A program made the position numbers and the translations under genes. Shown here in pieces: positions 19,084-26,004 of a stretch of DNA of 64,000 bases (positions are counted from its first letter, which is position 1; each line of letters begins with the position of its first letter). This stretch comes from Thermodesulfovibrio sp. (GTDB taxonomy: Bacteria > Nitrospirota > Thermodesulfovibrionia > Thermodesulfovibrionales > Thermodesulfovibrionaceae): NCBI GenBank assembly GCA_020725335.1, contig DYFF01000006.1:1-64000 (forward strand), in the 5' to 3' direction. A model generated the notes under the pieces. The model saw only the letters and a list, made by a program, of their open reading frames with translations. It had not been told where the DNA came from and made no database searches.

Positions 19084-19345
19084 TTATGTCTGTATTTTTG
19101 GATTATAACCTACAAATTTTCCCCTTGCAATATGATTTGTCTCTTTAAATGTCTGCATCGGTCTTTTCCCATAACATTACTTCTTACTGTTTAGCCTTTC
19201 CTAATCGTAATGCCTTATCCATTCATCTAAATAAAAATGAAATTATTCAATGCTACCATAAATCTTCTTCCTGATTACTATTTGATAAAATTTTTGAAAA
19301 CTTTCCTGTGAACCTCTCATCGATTCTATTTAACTGGGGAGATTT
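19084..19345 (-). pseudogene. Decayed IS481-like transposase, C-terminal part
   Basis: Reading the minus strand gives the tail of an IS481/IS3-type integrase-fold transposase. The fragment DERFTG is followed after a frameshift by KIYGSIE, then FHFYLDEWIRHYD, ERLNSKK and CYGKRPMQTFKETNHIARG. The last four pieces stay in one frame but are separated by three in-frame stops (TAA, TAG, TAA), so the gene decayed by point mutations. The end is a TAA at 19084. A second copy of its last 17 codons lies at 25914-25975. The family call rests on the DEW-x-HY-ERLN...GK-RPMQTF pattern. Confidence 0.6.
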
Positions 19346-19561
19346 TGCCCATCTTTTTCTTGATTATTTTTTTTGCTTTACTAGCACCTGACATCTCCTC
19401 TTTATTATTTTTGTTTAGCAAAACATTTTTATTGAAATGTCATATTAAATCGTGACTACTGCATTTTAAGAAATATTTTATATTTACACAATTTTAAAGA
19501 TTTGACCTGCATCCCATTTTTTGGAACAAAGAAAGTATAAAAGTATAATTTTAAAAAATGG

Positions 19562-19849
19562 GTGAATGTTATGAAAGGAACAAAGTATCCAGTTGAAAGA
19601 ATCATTCAGATTCTCTCAGAAGCTTCACTGCCTGGCAATTCCATAACTGCAGTATGCCGTAAGTATTCTATCAGCAGAAGCACCTTTGATAAATGGAAAG
19701 CTAAGTTCAAAGGTATGTCTACTAATGATGCTAAAAGACTTAAGAGCCTTGAGGATGAAAACATGAGGCTTAAAAGAATTCTGGCTGAGAAAGAACTTGA
19801 AATCCAGGTGCTTACAGATATGGCTACAGACGTATCCATCTTGCCATAG
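19562..19849 (+). CDS. IS3-family transposase OrfA (helix-turn-helix)
   Basis: A 95-residue OrfA with a GTG start (an ATG follows three codons later). The HTH is RIIQILSEASLPGNSITAVCRKYSISRSTFDKW, followed by a leucine-zipper-like helix (LKSLEDENMRLKRILAEKELE). These regions bind the IS ends and mediate OrfA multimerisation. The last residues are out of register: the other frame shows YGYRRIH-like orfB sequence fused directly, so a deletion has removed the OrfA/OrfB frameshift region. Without OrfB the element is inactive. Confidence 0.7.
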   Translation: MNVMKGTKYPVERIIQILSEASLPGNSITAVCRKYSISRSTFDKWKAKFKGMSTNDAKRLKSLEDENMRLKRILAEKELEIQVLTDMATDVSILP

Positions 19850-19942
19850 AGAATAAAGGTATTGCTATTAACCTAAAAGAGTCTATCGCATCTACAAAAG
19901 TCTTAATCTTCAAATGCGCAGACCAACCAAACAGAAGCCTTA
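19821..19942 (+). pseudogene. IS3 OrfB fragment
   Basis: Frame 2 encodes GYRRIHLAIENKGIAINL. A one-base shift then leads to KRVYRIYKSLNLQMRRPTKQ and a stop. This is the conserved linker between the OrfB N-terminus and the integrase core (YGYRRI...VYRIYK.L.L..RR). The DDE core itself is absent. It confirms that the element is an inactive remnant. Confidence 0.65.
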
Positions 19943-20066
19943 ATGACAATATACCCTCGGAGGTTTTTAGTAGACATGGTTTGTAAATATTTTGTTCCAA
20001 AGTCTGGGTCCATAAGTTTTAAGAAACCAAAAGTTCGTCTTTATAATATTCCAAAAACGGGGCATA

Positions 20067-20183
20067 TCAAAACCCAATAAGTTCTTGAGCTTCCCTGAGG
20101 TTTATTTGTTCTGATAGCACCTTTTGTACTACCTCATATCTTTTCATCTCCTCCTCCGTAACTATATACTTTCTTTCTTCCAT
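20067..20183 (-). pseudogene. Truncated transposase N-terminus (HTH start)
   Basis: A 38-codon ORF with a good Shine-Dalgarno (AAGGAGG) begins MEERKYIVTEEEMKRYEVV and continues KVLSEQINLREAQELIGF before a TGA. It reads like the first helix-turn-helix of ISNCY- or IS481-type transposases, cut at the point where the second helix should follow. An IS-end-like sequence TGTGACATTTCTAAATAGCAA lies at 20227-20247 upstream of it. It points the same way as the transposase tail at 19084, with the IS3 remnant between them. Confidence 0.4.
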
Positions 20184-20305
20184 GTAGCCTCCTTAAAGTT
20201 TTAATCCTCAATAGAAGGCTACCATATGTGACATTTCTAAATAGCAACAACAAATTACAGATGTTTTCTTGATTTTTAAAGATTACAATTTTCAAACTAA
20301 GCCTT

Positions 20306-21230
20306 ATGGATAAGATTTTTCTTAAACCATTTAAAAGATACCGCAGTTTGTGGATTTACAGAACTGAAATTCAATCGAATATTGACAAAATAGAGACTGG
20401 CAGTATTGTAAAAGTATACGAAGCTGCAGTAAACAAATTTATAGGTATGGGCTATATTAATCCAAAATCCATTATAGCAGTCAGACTCCTAAGTTTTAGG
20501 GAGGAAAATATTGATGAAAACTTTTTAAAAAGAAGAATACTAAAAAGCTTGAAATATAGAGAAGAGTTTTTAGGATTAAAAGATACCTACAGATTAATTT
20601 TCAGTGAGTAAGACTTTCTACCTGGTCTCATAGTTGATAGATACAATAAATGCTTAGTAATTCAAATATCTACTGCTGGTATTGAAAAATTAAAAGAAGA
20701 CATAATATCTATTTGTCATGAAATACTCTCACCTGAGATAATAGTTCTCAAAAACGACTCTCATGCCCGATTAAAAGAGGGATTAAAAATAGAGAAGGAA
20801 ATTATAAAAGGACTATTAAGCCAATTACCTCTAATTATTGAGGATGATATTAAATTTATAGTCGACCTTTCCATGTTCAAAAAACTGGTTTTTTCCTTGA
20901 TCAAAGGGATAATAGACTATTTCTCAAGAGCTGCATAAATTCAGGTGAAGGAATTGACCTATTTTCATATTAAGGATGTTATTAGAGGATATTTAAATCT
21001 CAAGACTGTGGCTATTAAACTTTTTAGAAAAAATGGCATCTTTGCAACTTCTTCATGTTCACAACTTATTTCTGAAACTGAATTTTTAGAGATAATTAAG
21101 CAAGCCTTCTTAGTTAATAAAAAGACAGGGATACTAATTGATAAAGGCACTTAAAGTTAAAGACCATCCAATTCTTTTCACAATGCCAGAGACAGTTTAC
21201 TTGAAGTGTTTAATCTTCCAAGTTTTTTAA
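20306..21230 (+). pseudogene. RlmI-like 23S rRNA (cytosine-5) methyltransferase pseudogene
   Basis: The frame starts MDKIFLKPFKRYRSLWIYR, a PUA-like N-terminus, and reads GLKDTYRLIFSE. It meets a TAA at 20609-20611 exactly where a residue is expected before DFLPGLIVDRYNKCLVIQ. It continues to IVDLS, loses the frame near 20870, and the tail returns as FATSSCSQLISETEF, DHPILFTMPETVYLKCLI and a stop at 21230. These are hallmarks of class I rRNA methyltransferases such as RlmI/YccW. At least one nonsense mutation, several frameshifts and loss of the SAM-binding region show it is dead. Confidence 0.75.
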
Positions 21231-21285
21231 GAACGAAATTTCCTGTTATATCTTCAGTCATGGTGTTTATTAAATAGGAAAAAAC

Positions 21286-21319
21286 TTGAGTTTTTATATT
21301 AGATATAGTTTAAAACTAT
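21286..21319 (+). promoter_or_regulatory. Promoter with palindrome over the -10, upstream of the double-cubane operon
   Basis: TTGAGT (21286-21291), a 17-nt spacer and TTTAAA (21309-21314) form a candidate promoter. The -10 lies inside ATAGTTT-A-AAACTAT (21305-21319), inverted 7-bp arms around one base. A protein bound there would block the promoter. The Shine-Dalgarno CGGAGG follows at 21368 before the ATG at 21379. Confidence 0.35.
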
Positions 21320-21378
21320 TAGACATATAAATATTTCCTCTATTAAAATATTCAAAATTCAAATTTCGGAGGCAAAGC

Positions 21379-22647
21379 ATGACAAAAGATTACACGCCTT
21401 TATGGAAAGAAATAGGTTTAGATTTAGCAAAGCATGACGGACTCCTTTCTGTGCTTTCAGATGCCTACAAAAACATCTATCTTTCTCAGAAAAATAGACC
21501 AGAAGGCATGAAGTATTTTGACTTTGTAATTTCAGAAGTCCACGGGTTAAGAATTGAAGAGCTCTATGAAGCAAAAAAAGAAAAAAGAAAGATAATAGGA
21601 ACATTTTGTGTTTATGTACCTGAAGAGCTTATACTTGCTGTTGATGGAGTCTTTGTGGGACTTTGTGCAGGTGCAGAGGTGGGTTTTGAAGAAGCAGAGA
21701 AATATGTGCCAAGAAATACATGTGCTTTAATAAAAGCATTTATGGGATTTAAACTCTCAGGTCTATGTCCCTATGTAGAACTAACTGATTTAATTGTGGG
21801 AGAGACAACCTGTGACGGAAAAAAGAAAGCCTATGAAATATTTGATGAAATTACAAAGAAAATGTATGTAATGGAAATACCTAACATGAAAAATGAAATG
21901 GACAGAGAGTTATGGCATAAAGAAGTAATAAAATTTAAGGATAAACTTGAAGAAATTTCAGGCAAAGAAATAACTTTAGACTCACTTAAAAGAGCAACAG
22001 AAACAGTAAATCAGAAAAGACTTGCTTTACAAAGATTAAGTAAGCTAAGAGCCTATGATCCTCCTCCAATATCTGGACTTGATGCATTATTAGTGAATCA
22101 AATTTCATTCTATGATGATCCTGTAAGATTTACCATGAAAGTAAATGAACTCTGCGATGAACTTGAACAAAGAGTCAGAGAAGGAAAAGGAGTTGTTCCA
22201 AAAGGAACCCCAAAAATTTTAATATCAGGAAGCCCTTTTGCGATCCCCAACTGGAAATTGCATGCAATAATTGAAAATAGCGGTGCTGTTGCTGTAGGTG
22301 AAGAATCCTGTGTGGGAAATAGAAACTTTAGAGAACTAACAGATGAAAGCTTTAATTCAGTAGAAGAAGGAATAGAAAAAATAGCATCAAGATACATAAA
22401 AATTGACTGCGCCTGTTTTACTCCAAACAATGAAAGAATTGACAACTTAAAAAGTTTATTCAATGAACTCAAGGCAGATGGCGTAATACATTATTCACTC
22501 CAATTCTGCACGCCCTATATGATAGAGGCTTTCAAAATAGAAAAGAAGGTAGATTTTCCCTATATGCGAATTGAAACTGATTACAGTATGGAAGATTTTG
22601 GTCAGCTTAAAACAAGAGTTGAAGCTTTTATTGAAACGCTAAAATGA
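21379..22647 (+). CDS. Double-cubane-cluster protein (2-hydroxyacyl-CoA dehydratase-like, YjiM/DCCP family)
   Basis: A 422-residue HgdB/BcrC-fold protein. Related double-cubane-cluster proteins carry an [8Fe-9S] cluster and reduce small substrates such as acetylene in vitro after ATP-driven electron transfer from an activase; the physiological substrate is unknown. Conserved Cys segments are GLCAGAEVGFEEAEKYVPRNTC, GETTCDGKKKAYE, GEESCVGNRNF, DCACFTPNNERID and LQFCTPYM. A single large subunit rather than HgdA/HgdB pairs favours the YjiM/DCCP group over a true dehydratase. The activase gene overlaps its stop by 4 nt, and a molbindin gene follows. Confidence 0.8.
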   Translation: MTKDYTPLWKEIGLDLAKHDGLLSVLSDAYKNIYLSQKNRPEGMKYFDFVISEVHGLRIEELYEAKKEKRKIIGTFCVYVPEELILAVDGVFVGLCAGAEVGFEEAEKYVPRNTCALIKAFMGFKLSGLCPYVELTDLIVGETTCDGKKKAYEIFDEITKKMYVMEIPNMKNEMDRELWHKEVIKFKDKLEEISGKEITLDSLKRATETVNQKRLALQRLSKLRAYDPPPISGLDALLVNQISFYDDPVRFTMKVNELCDELEQRVREGKGVVPKGTPKILISGSPFAIPNWKLHAIIENSGAVAVGEESCVGNRNFRELTDESFNSVEEGIEKIASRYIKIDCACFTPNNERIDNLKSLFNELKADGVIHYSLQFCTPYMIEAFKIEKKVDFPYMRIETDYSMEDFGQLKTRVEAFIETLK

Positions 22648-23396
22648 GCTTTCTTGGAATTGATATTGGTTCAAGGTATATTAAGGCTGTTTCAATTGAA
22701 AAGGGTAAAATTTTGGAACGGACGGTAGTTGAGACTTCCTATGATCCGCTAAAAAAGAGTATAGAAATATTAAAATCATACAATCCAAGAAGGACTGTTG
22801 CTACAGGTTATGGAAGACATCTTTTAAGTTTTAATGGGAGGACTCCCACAATTACAGAAATCAAAGCCTTTGCAATAGGTGCAAAATATCTAATACCGTC
22901 CTGCAAAACAATAATAGACATTGGTGGACAGGATACAAAAATAATAAGCCTTGATGAAAAAGGTAATGTAAAAAAATTTGAGATGAATGACAGATGTGCT
23001 GCAGGAACTGGAAGATTTCTTGAAATAATGGCTTCTGCATTGGGATATTCTATTGATGAGTTTGGAAATATAGATGATATTGAAGGCACTTTGCAAATCA
23101 GTAGTATGTGCACAGTCTTTGCTGAATCTGAAGTTATATCTTTGATTGCAAAGGGAGTAAATCGCAAAGAAATTGCTGTTGCAATTCATAAAGCCATAGC
23201 CAAAAGAGTAATATCAATGCTCAAAAAAGTCTCTTTGGAAGAAGAAATTGTATTTGCGGGAGGTTGTGCAGGTAATACCTTGCTTAAAAATATAATTGAA
23301 AGGGAGATAAATAAAAAAATTATAGTGCCTAAGAATCATCATATATTAGGCGCCCTTGGCGCTGCAATACATGCAGAAAATTATTTTGGAGGGTAA
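22644..23396 (+). CDS. Activase of the double-cubane protein (BadF/HgdC-type ATPase)
   Basis: A 250-residue ASKHA-fold ATPase that holds one 4Fe-4S cluster between two monomers and injects low-potential electrons into its partner on ATP hydrolysis. Nucleotide motifs are FLGIDIGSRYIKAV and DIGGQDTKII. The cluster cysteines are in NDRCAAGTGRFLE (about residue 115) and SSMCTVFAESEVISL (about 154). FAGGCAGNTLL and LGALGAA complete the fold. Its start overlaps the double-cubane gene (ATGA), which supports a dedicated two-component system. Confidence 0.88.
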   Translation: MSFLGIDIGSRYIKAVSIEKGKILERTVVETSYDPLKKSIEILKSYNPRRTVATGYGRHLLSFNGRTPTITEIKAFAIGAKYLIPSCKTIIDIGGQDTKIISLDEKGNVKKFEMNDRCAAGTGRFLEIMASALGYSIDEFGNIDDIEGTLQISSMCTVFAESEVISLIAKGVNRKEIAVAIHKAIAKRVISMLKKVSLEEEIVFAGGCAGNTLLKNIIEREINKKIIVPKNHHILGALGAAIHAENYFGG

Positions 23397-23398
23397 AA

Positions 23399-23608
23399 AT
23401 GAAGTATGGAGCAAGAAATACAATTCTGGCAAAAGTAAAATCAGTTAAAAAGGGGGATGTAATGAGTTTGGTAAAATATGAAATTTCAACTCCAACTGAG
23501 ATGTCTTCTGTTCTTACAACTGAATCATGCGAAGACCTTGACCTTAAACCAGGAGATACTGTGAGGCTGGTTATAAAAGCTATACATGTCTTGCCAGTTA
23601 AGGAGTAA
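23399..23608 (+). CDS. Molbindin-like TOBE-domain protein
   Basis: A 69-residue single Mop/TOBE domain: ARNTILAKVKSVKKGDVMSLV, then LTTESCEDLDLKPGDTVRLVIKA and HVLPVKE. Such molbindins form hexamers that bind molybdate or tungstate, and TOBE domains also serve as oxyanion sensors. It lies 2 nt after the activase behind GGAGGG and so belongs to the double-cubane operon. The link between an Fe-S reductase pair and a molybdate-binding protein is unusual. No Mo enzyme or transporter is adjacent. Confidence 0.82.
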   Translation: MKYGARNTILAKVKSVKKGDVMSLVKYEISTPTEMSSVLTTESCEDLDLKPGDTVRLVIKAIHVLPVKE

Positions 23609-23660
23609 GATCAAAAGATAATTTTTCAGCAATTAAATAAGAATATTCCAAAAATATTTG

Positions 23661-23669
23661 TGCTAAAAT
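23661..23669 (+). promoter_or_regulatory. Extended -10 promoter of the sugar dehydrogenase gene (leaderless type)
   Basis: TGC-TAAAAT ends 5 nt before the ATG at 23675, with no Shine-Dalgarno. The geometry is identical to that at 1570-1584, 13984-13998 and 57623-57637. Confidence 0.5.
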
Positions 23670-23674
23670 AGAGC

Positions 23675-24811
23675 ATGAATCTAATTATTAAGTTTATAGT
23701 TTATCTTTCTTTTTTTCTTTTATTCCCTATAAAAATATATTCCAAGGAATTAATTGAAGTATCACTTCCTGAAGGAGACAAAGTCAGAGTTGAACAATGG
23801 ATAGAAGGACTCGAAATACCTTGGTCGCTGGTTTTTTTACCTGATGGAAGAGCACTTTTAAGTGAAAGACCGGGCAGAATTAGGTTGATAGAGAGAGGCG
23901 TGTTGAAAAAAGAATATTATGCATCAATTGATGTTGCCCATGTAGGAGAGGGTGGATTAATGGGACTCGCGGTTCATCCTAATTTTCCAAAAAAATCGTA
24001 TATATATGTAATGCATACATACAGAAAGGGAAATACACTATTTAATAGAGTAATTAGGCTAAAAGATGAGGGAAATATTGGCAGATTTGATAAAGTTATA
24101 ATTGACAATATTCCTGGTGCCAGATTTCACAATGGGGGAAGAATTGCCTTCGGTCCTGATAAAATGCTATACATTACTACAGGTGAAATATATGAATCAG
24201 AGATTGCTCAAAACCTAAATTCTCTTGGTGGAAAAATTCTGAGGGTTACTCCAGAAGGTGAAATTCCCCATGATAATCCATTCAAGGGAACTCCAATTTG
24301 GTCATTAGGACACAGAAATCCTCAAGGGCTTGCATGGCATCCTCAAACTGGTGAACTTTTCTCTTCAGAACATGGTCCATCTGGAGAATATCTTAAATTT
24401 GGTAATGATGAAATAAATATTATAAAAAAAGGAGGTAACTATGGCTGGCCCATAGTTATAGGGAAAAAGACAAAGTCACCCTTCATTGCTCCATTAGTTT
24501 TGTGGGAAGAGACAACGCCCCCATCAGGAATGACCTTTTATTTTTCAAACAAGTTAATTCATCTCAGAGGAGATCTTTTTGTGGCAACTTTAAGGAGCGA
24601 GTGTTTAATTCGAATTAAACTTCAAAAAGATGATGGTGAATATAAAGTAACAAGAATTGAAAGATGGTTTAAAAACAAATACGGAAGAATAAGAGATGTT
24701 GTTATGGGACCTGACGGTTACCTATACTTTTTAACTAATAACAGAGATGGCCGAGGCAAGCCAAAACTTGGAGATGATAGAGTTTACAGAATAATGCCAT
24801 TAAAAGAGTAA
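23675..24811 (+). CDS. PQQ-type soluble aldose (sugar) dehydrogenase, exported
   Basis: A 378-residue six-bladed beta-propeller of the glucose/sorbosone dehydrogenase (YliI/Asd) family, oxidising aldoses in the periplasm with PQQ. Residues 1-23 are a signal peptide (IIKFIVYLSFFLLFPIKIYS). Family motifs are EGLEIPWSLVFLPDGRALLSERPGR, GEGGLMGLAVHPNF, HNGGRIAFGPDKMLYITTGE, LGHRNPQGLAWHPQTGELFSSEHG and GGNYGWP. The conserved catalytic His is in the FHNGGR segment. No PQQ biosynthesis gene is in the window, so cofactor supply is unknown. The physiological electron acceptor is not indicated. Confidence 0.88.
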   Translation: MNLIIKFIVYLSFFLLFPIKIYSKELIEVSLPEGDKVRVEQWIEGLEIPWSLVFLPDGRALLSERPGRIRLIERGVLKKEYYASIDVAHVGEGGLMGLAVHPNFPKKSYIYVMHTYRKGNTLFNRVIRLKDEGNIGRFDKVIIDNIPGARFHNGGRIAFGPDKMLYITTGEIYESEIAQNLNSLGGKILRVTPEGEIPHDNPFKGTPIWSLGHRNPQGLAWHPQTGELFSSEHGPSGEYLKFGNDEINIIKKGGNYGWPIVIGKKTKSPFIAPLVLWEETTPPSGMTFYFSNKLIHLRGDLFVATLRSECLIRIKLQKDDGEYKVTRIERWFKNKYGRIRDVVMGPDGYLYFLTNNRDGRGKPKLGDDRVYRIMPLKE

Positions 24812-24946
24812 AATATAAACCTTAAGCTCTACAGAATTGTGATTCCTAAAAGTTTCATCTGAACCATGTGGGATATAAAGATATTTGCAATCATCAGGTG
24901 AAGAGAAGATTGTGAGGCGTTCTATCTGAACAATTGACTTGATCAT
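24800..24946 (-). CDS. Small hypothetical ORF
   Basis: A 48-codon ORF on the minus strand with an excellent GGAGGA site 7-8 nt before the ATG at 24946. It ends 12 nt inside the 3' end of the sugar dehydrogenase gene (convergent). The sequence (MIKSIVQIERLTIFSSPDDC, then LYIPHGSDETFRNHNSVELK) matches no family I recognise. The frame stays open upstream to about 25105, opposite the interrupted ORF at 25037, so it could instead be the end of an older decayed gene. Confidence 0.3.
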   Translation of the reverse strand: MIKSIVQIERLTIFSSPDDCKYLYIPHGSDETFRNHNSVELKVYILLF

Positions 24947-25036
24947 TATAGAAGCTCCTCCGAATTTGGATTTGATTACCTCTGCTTCAATAGCATCATC
25001 TGATGGTATAATTTTATTCCCATACAGCTTAACAGC

Positions 25037-25369
25037 ATGGCAATTCAGGGAGCAAAGGATATAATTGAGGACATACTGGTTAAGACCAAGACATACTTTA
25101 ATCCTGATACTGTTGTTTTAGGAGTTACCATAAATCTTTACATGAAGCAGACCAATGTAGCTAACATCAGTCTTAAGACAGCAATGTAATATTTTAAGAA
25201 TTTGCTTATTTTACCGTCACTCAATAGTCCTATAGAGATAGAGGAGTTCTCCATGGGGAAGGAGACTTTTTCTTACAGCTCATCCAAAGTTAAAGCACTG
25301 GAAAAGTTTATCAGCATAGCAGAACAAATAAGGGAAGGGATAGAAAAATTAAGGGAAGAACACGGTTGA
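25037..25369 (+). pseudogene. ORF interrupted by one in-frame stop, unknown family
   Basis: MAIQGAKDIIEDILVKTKTY at 25037 runs 50 codons to a TAA (25187-25189). The same frame continues without another stop through LLILPSLNSPIEIEEFSMGK and a charged helix (SSSKVKALEKFISIAEQI) to TGA at 25369. Both halves look coding, so a single nonsense change in a 110-codon gene is the simplest view. The small alpha/beta then coiled make-up is phage- or plasmid-like, but I do not recognise it. Confidence 0.4.
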
Positions 25370-25383
25370 AATTATTTCAACCG
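25363..25383. repeat. Perfect hairpin at the end of the interrupted ORF
   Basis: CGGTTGAAA and TTTCAACCG (9-bp arms, TTA loop) overlap the TGA stop at 25367. No T run follows on either strand. It is terminator-like only in position and may limit readthrough or mRNA decay. Confidence 0.45.
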
Positions 25384-25417
25384 CTCTCCTGAGAGTTAAT
25401 TTAAAAAAGCTAAATTT

Positions 25418-25505
25418 TATCAAACGATTATTATTAAACGCTTTTTATATCAAACCTTTAAACCAAACTTCATTTAAATCAAACTATTAATAAAATATAT
25501 CAAAC
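25418..25505. repeat. Phased ATCAAAC direct repeats
   Basis: The motif (T/A)ATCAAAC occurs at 25418, 25448, 25477 and 25498, spaced 30, 29 and 21 bp, close to whole helical turns. A variant ACCAAAC lies at 25462. The region is otherwise gene-free and AT-rich (25384-25603). It could be an array of protein sites or low-complexity noise. Confidence 0.35.
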
Positions 25506-25603
25506 CATTATAAATTTTTGAGATAAATTTAGGTCCGATTTGGGGCTAGTGAAAATGGGATAAAATTGAGATAAAAATTATTTAAAATCAAAAACTTAAA
25601 AAA

Positions 25604-25687
25604 TGCCGAAGGCGGGATTTGAACCCGCACGGTGGAACCACCACCAGATCCTGAATCTGGCGCGTCTGCCAATTCCGCCACTTCGGC
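25604..25687 (-). tRNA. tRNA-Leu (CAG)
   Basis: A type II tRNA of 84 nt with a long variable arm. The acceptor arm GCCGAAG pairs with CTTCGGC, discriminator A at 25604. The anticodon stem CCAGA/TCTGG holds TTCAGGA, anticodon CAG. The variable arm is GTGGTGGTTCCACC-like, and the T-arm has GGGTTCAAATCCC. No CCA is encoded. It lies between the interrupted ORF and the restriction-modification genes. Confidence 0.95.
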
Positions 25688-25696
25688 ATATAGTAT

Positions 25697-25725
25697 TTTA
25701 AACTTTTTTGTTATCTTTTGTTCAA
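25697..25725 (-). promoter_or_regulatory. Promoter of tRNA-Leu
   Basis: On the minus strand TTGAAC (25725-25720), a 17-nt spacer and TTTAAA (25702-25697) end 9 nt before the tRNA 5' end at 25687. Confidence 0.5.
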
Positions 25726-25913
25726 GAATCAATTCAAATCGGTAATGTAAAAAATTTTATGCGTAAAATCAAAGAATGAATAAAAGATGGTATAATCTCC
25801 ATTGATTTAAAAACTAAACCTCAAAAAAAGAAAAATACACCCATTAAAGAGAAAGTTCTGACTAATTTAACTGTATTAGTAGTCAAGCTTCGTTCTATAT
25901 TTCATTTTCACAC

Positions 25914-25975
25914 CTATTTTTTTGAATCATAACCTATCATTTTTCCCTTTGCAAGATGAATTGCGTTAATTTATA
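25914..25975 (-). pseudogene. Second IS481-like transposase tail
   Basis: The minus strand reads NAIHLAKGKMIGYDSKK then TAG at 25914, closely similar to NHIARGKFVGYNPKIQT at the end of the remnant at 19084. Only the last 17 or so codons remain. The rest of the interval 25726-26004 holds no gene that I can support. Confidence 0.5.
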
Positions 25976-26004
25976 TGTATCATCACAACGAAGTTTACTA
26001 AGTA

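Larger units (their letters stand above)
19503..20012 (+). mobile_element. Internally deleted IS3-family element
   Basis: The element is bounded by TTTGGAACAAA near its left end (19519-19530) and the inverted TTTGTTCCAAA near its right end (19991-20001). Outermost TG (19503) and CA (20012) fit IS3-type termini, but the exact ends are approximate. It holds an intact orfA and a short scrap of orfB. At about 510 bp against a usual 1.2-1.5 kb, most of orfB is gone, so it cannot move by itself. Confidence 0.6.

Noticed and set aside
24947-25105. Upstream extension of the small minus-strand ORF at 24800
   Set aside because: The frame is open, but it has no start codon and lies opposite the better-looking plus-strand ORF. 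Kept only as a remark.
25384-25510. CRISPR-like array
   Set aside because: The repeat unit is only 7-8 nt, the spacing varies, and no cas gene is present.
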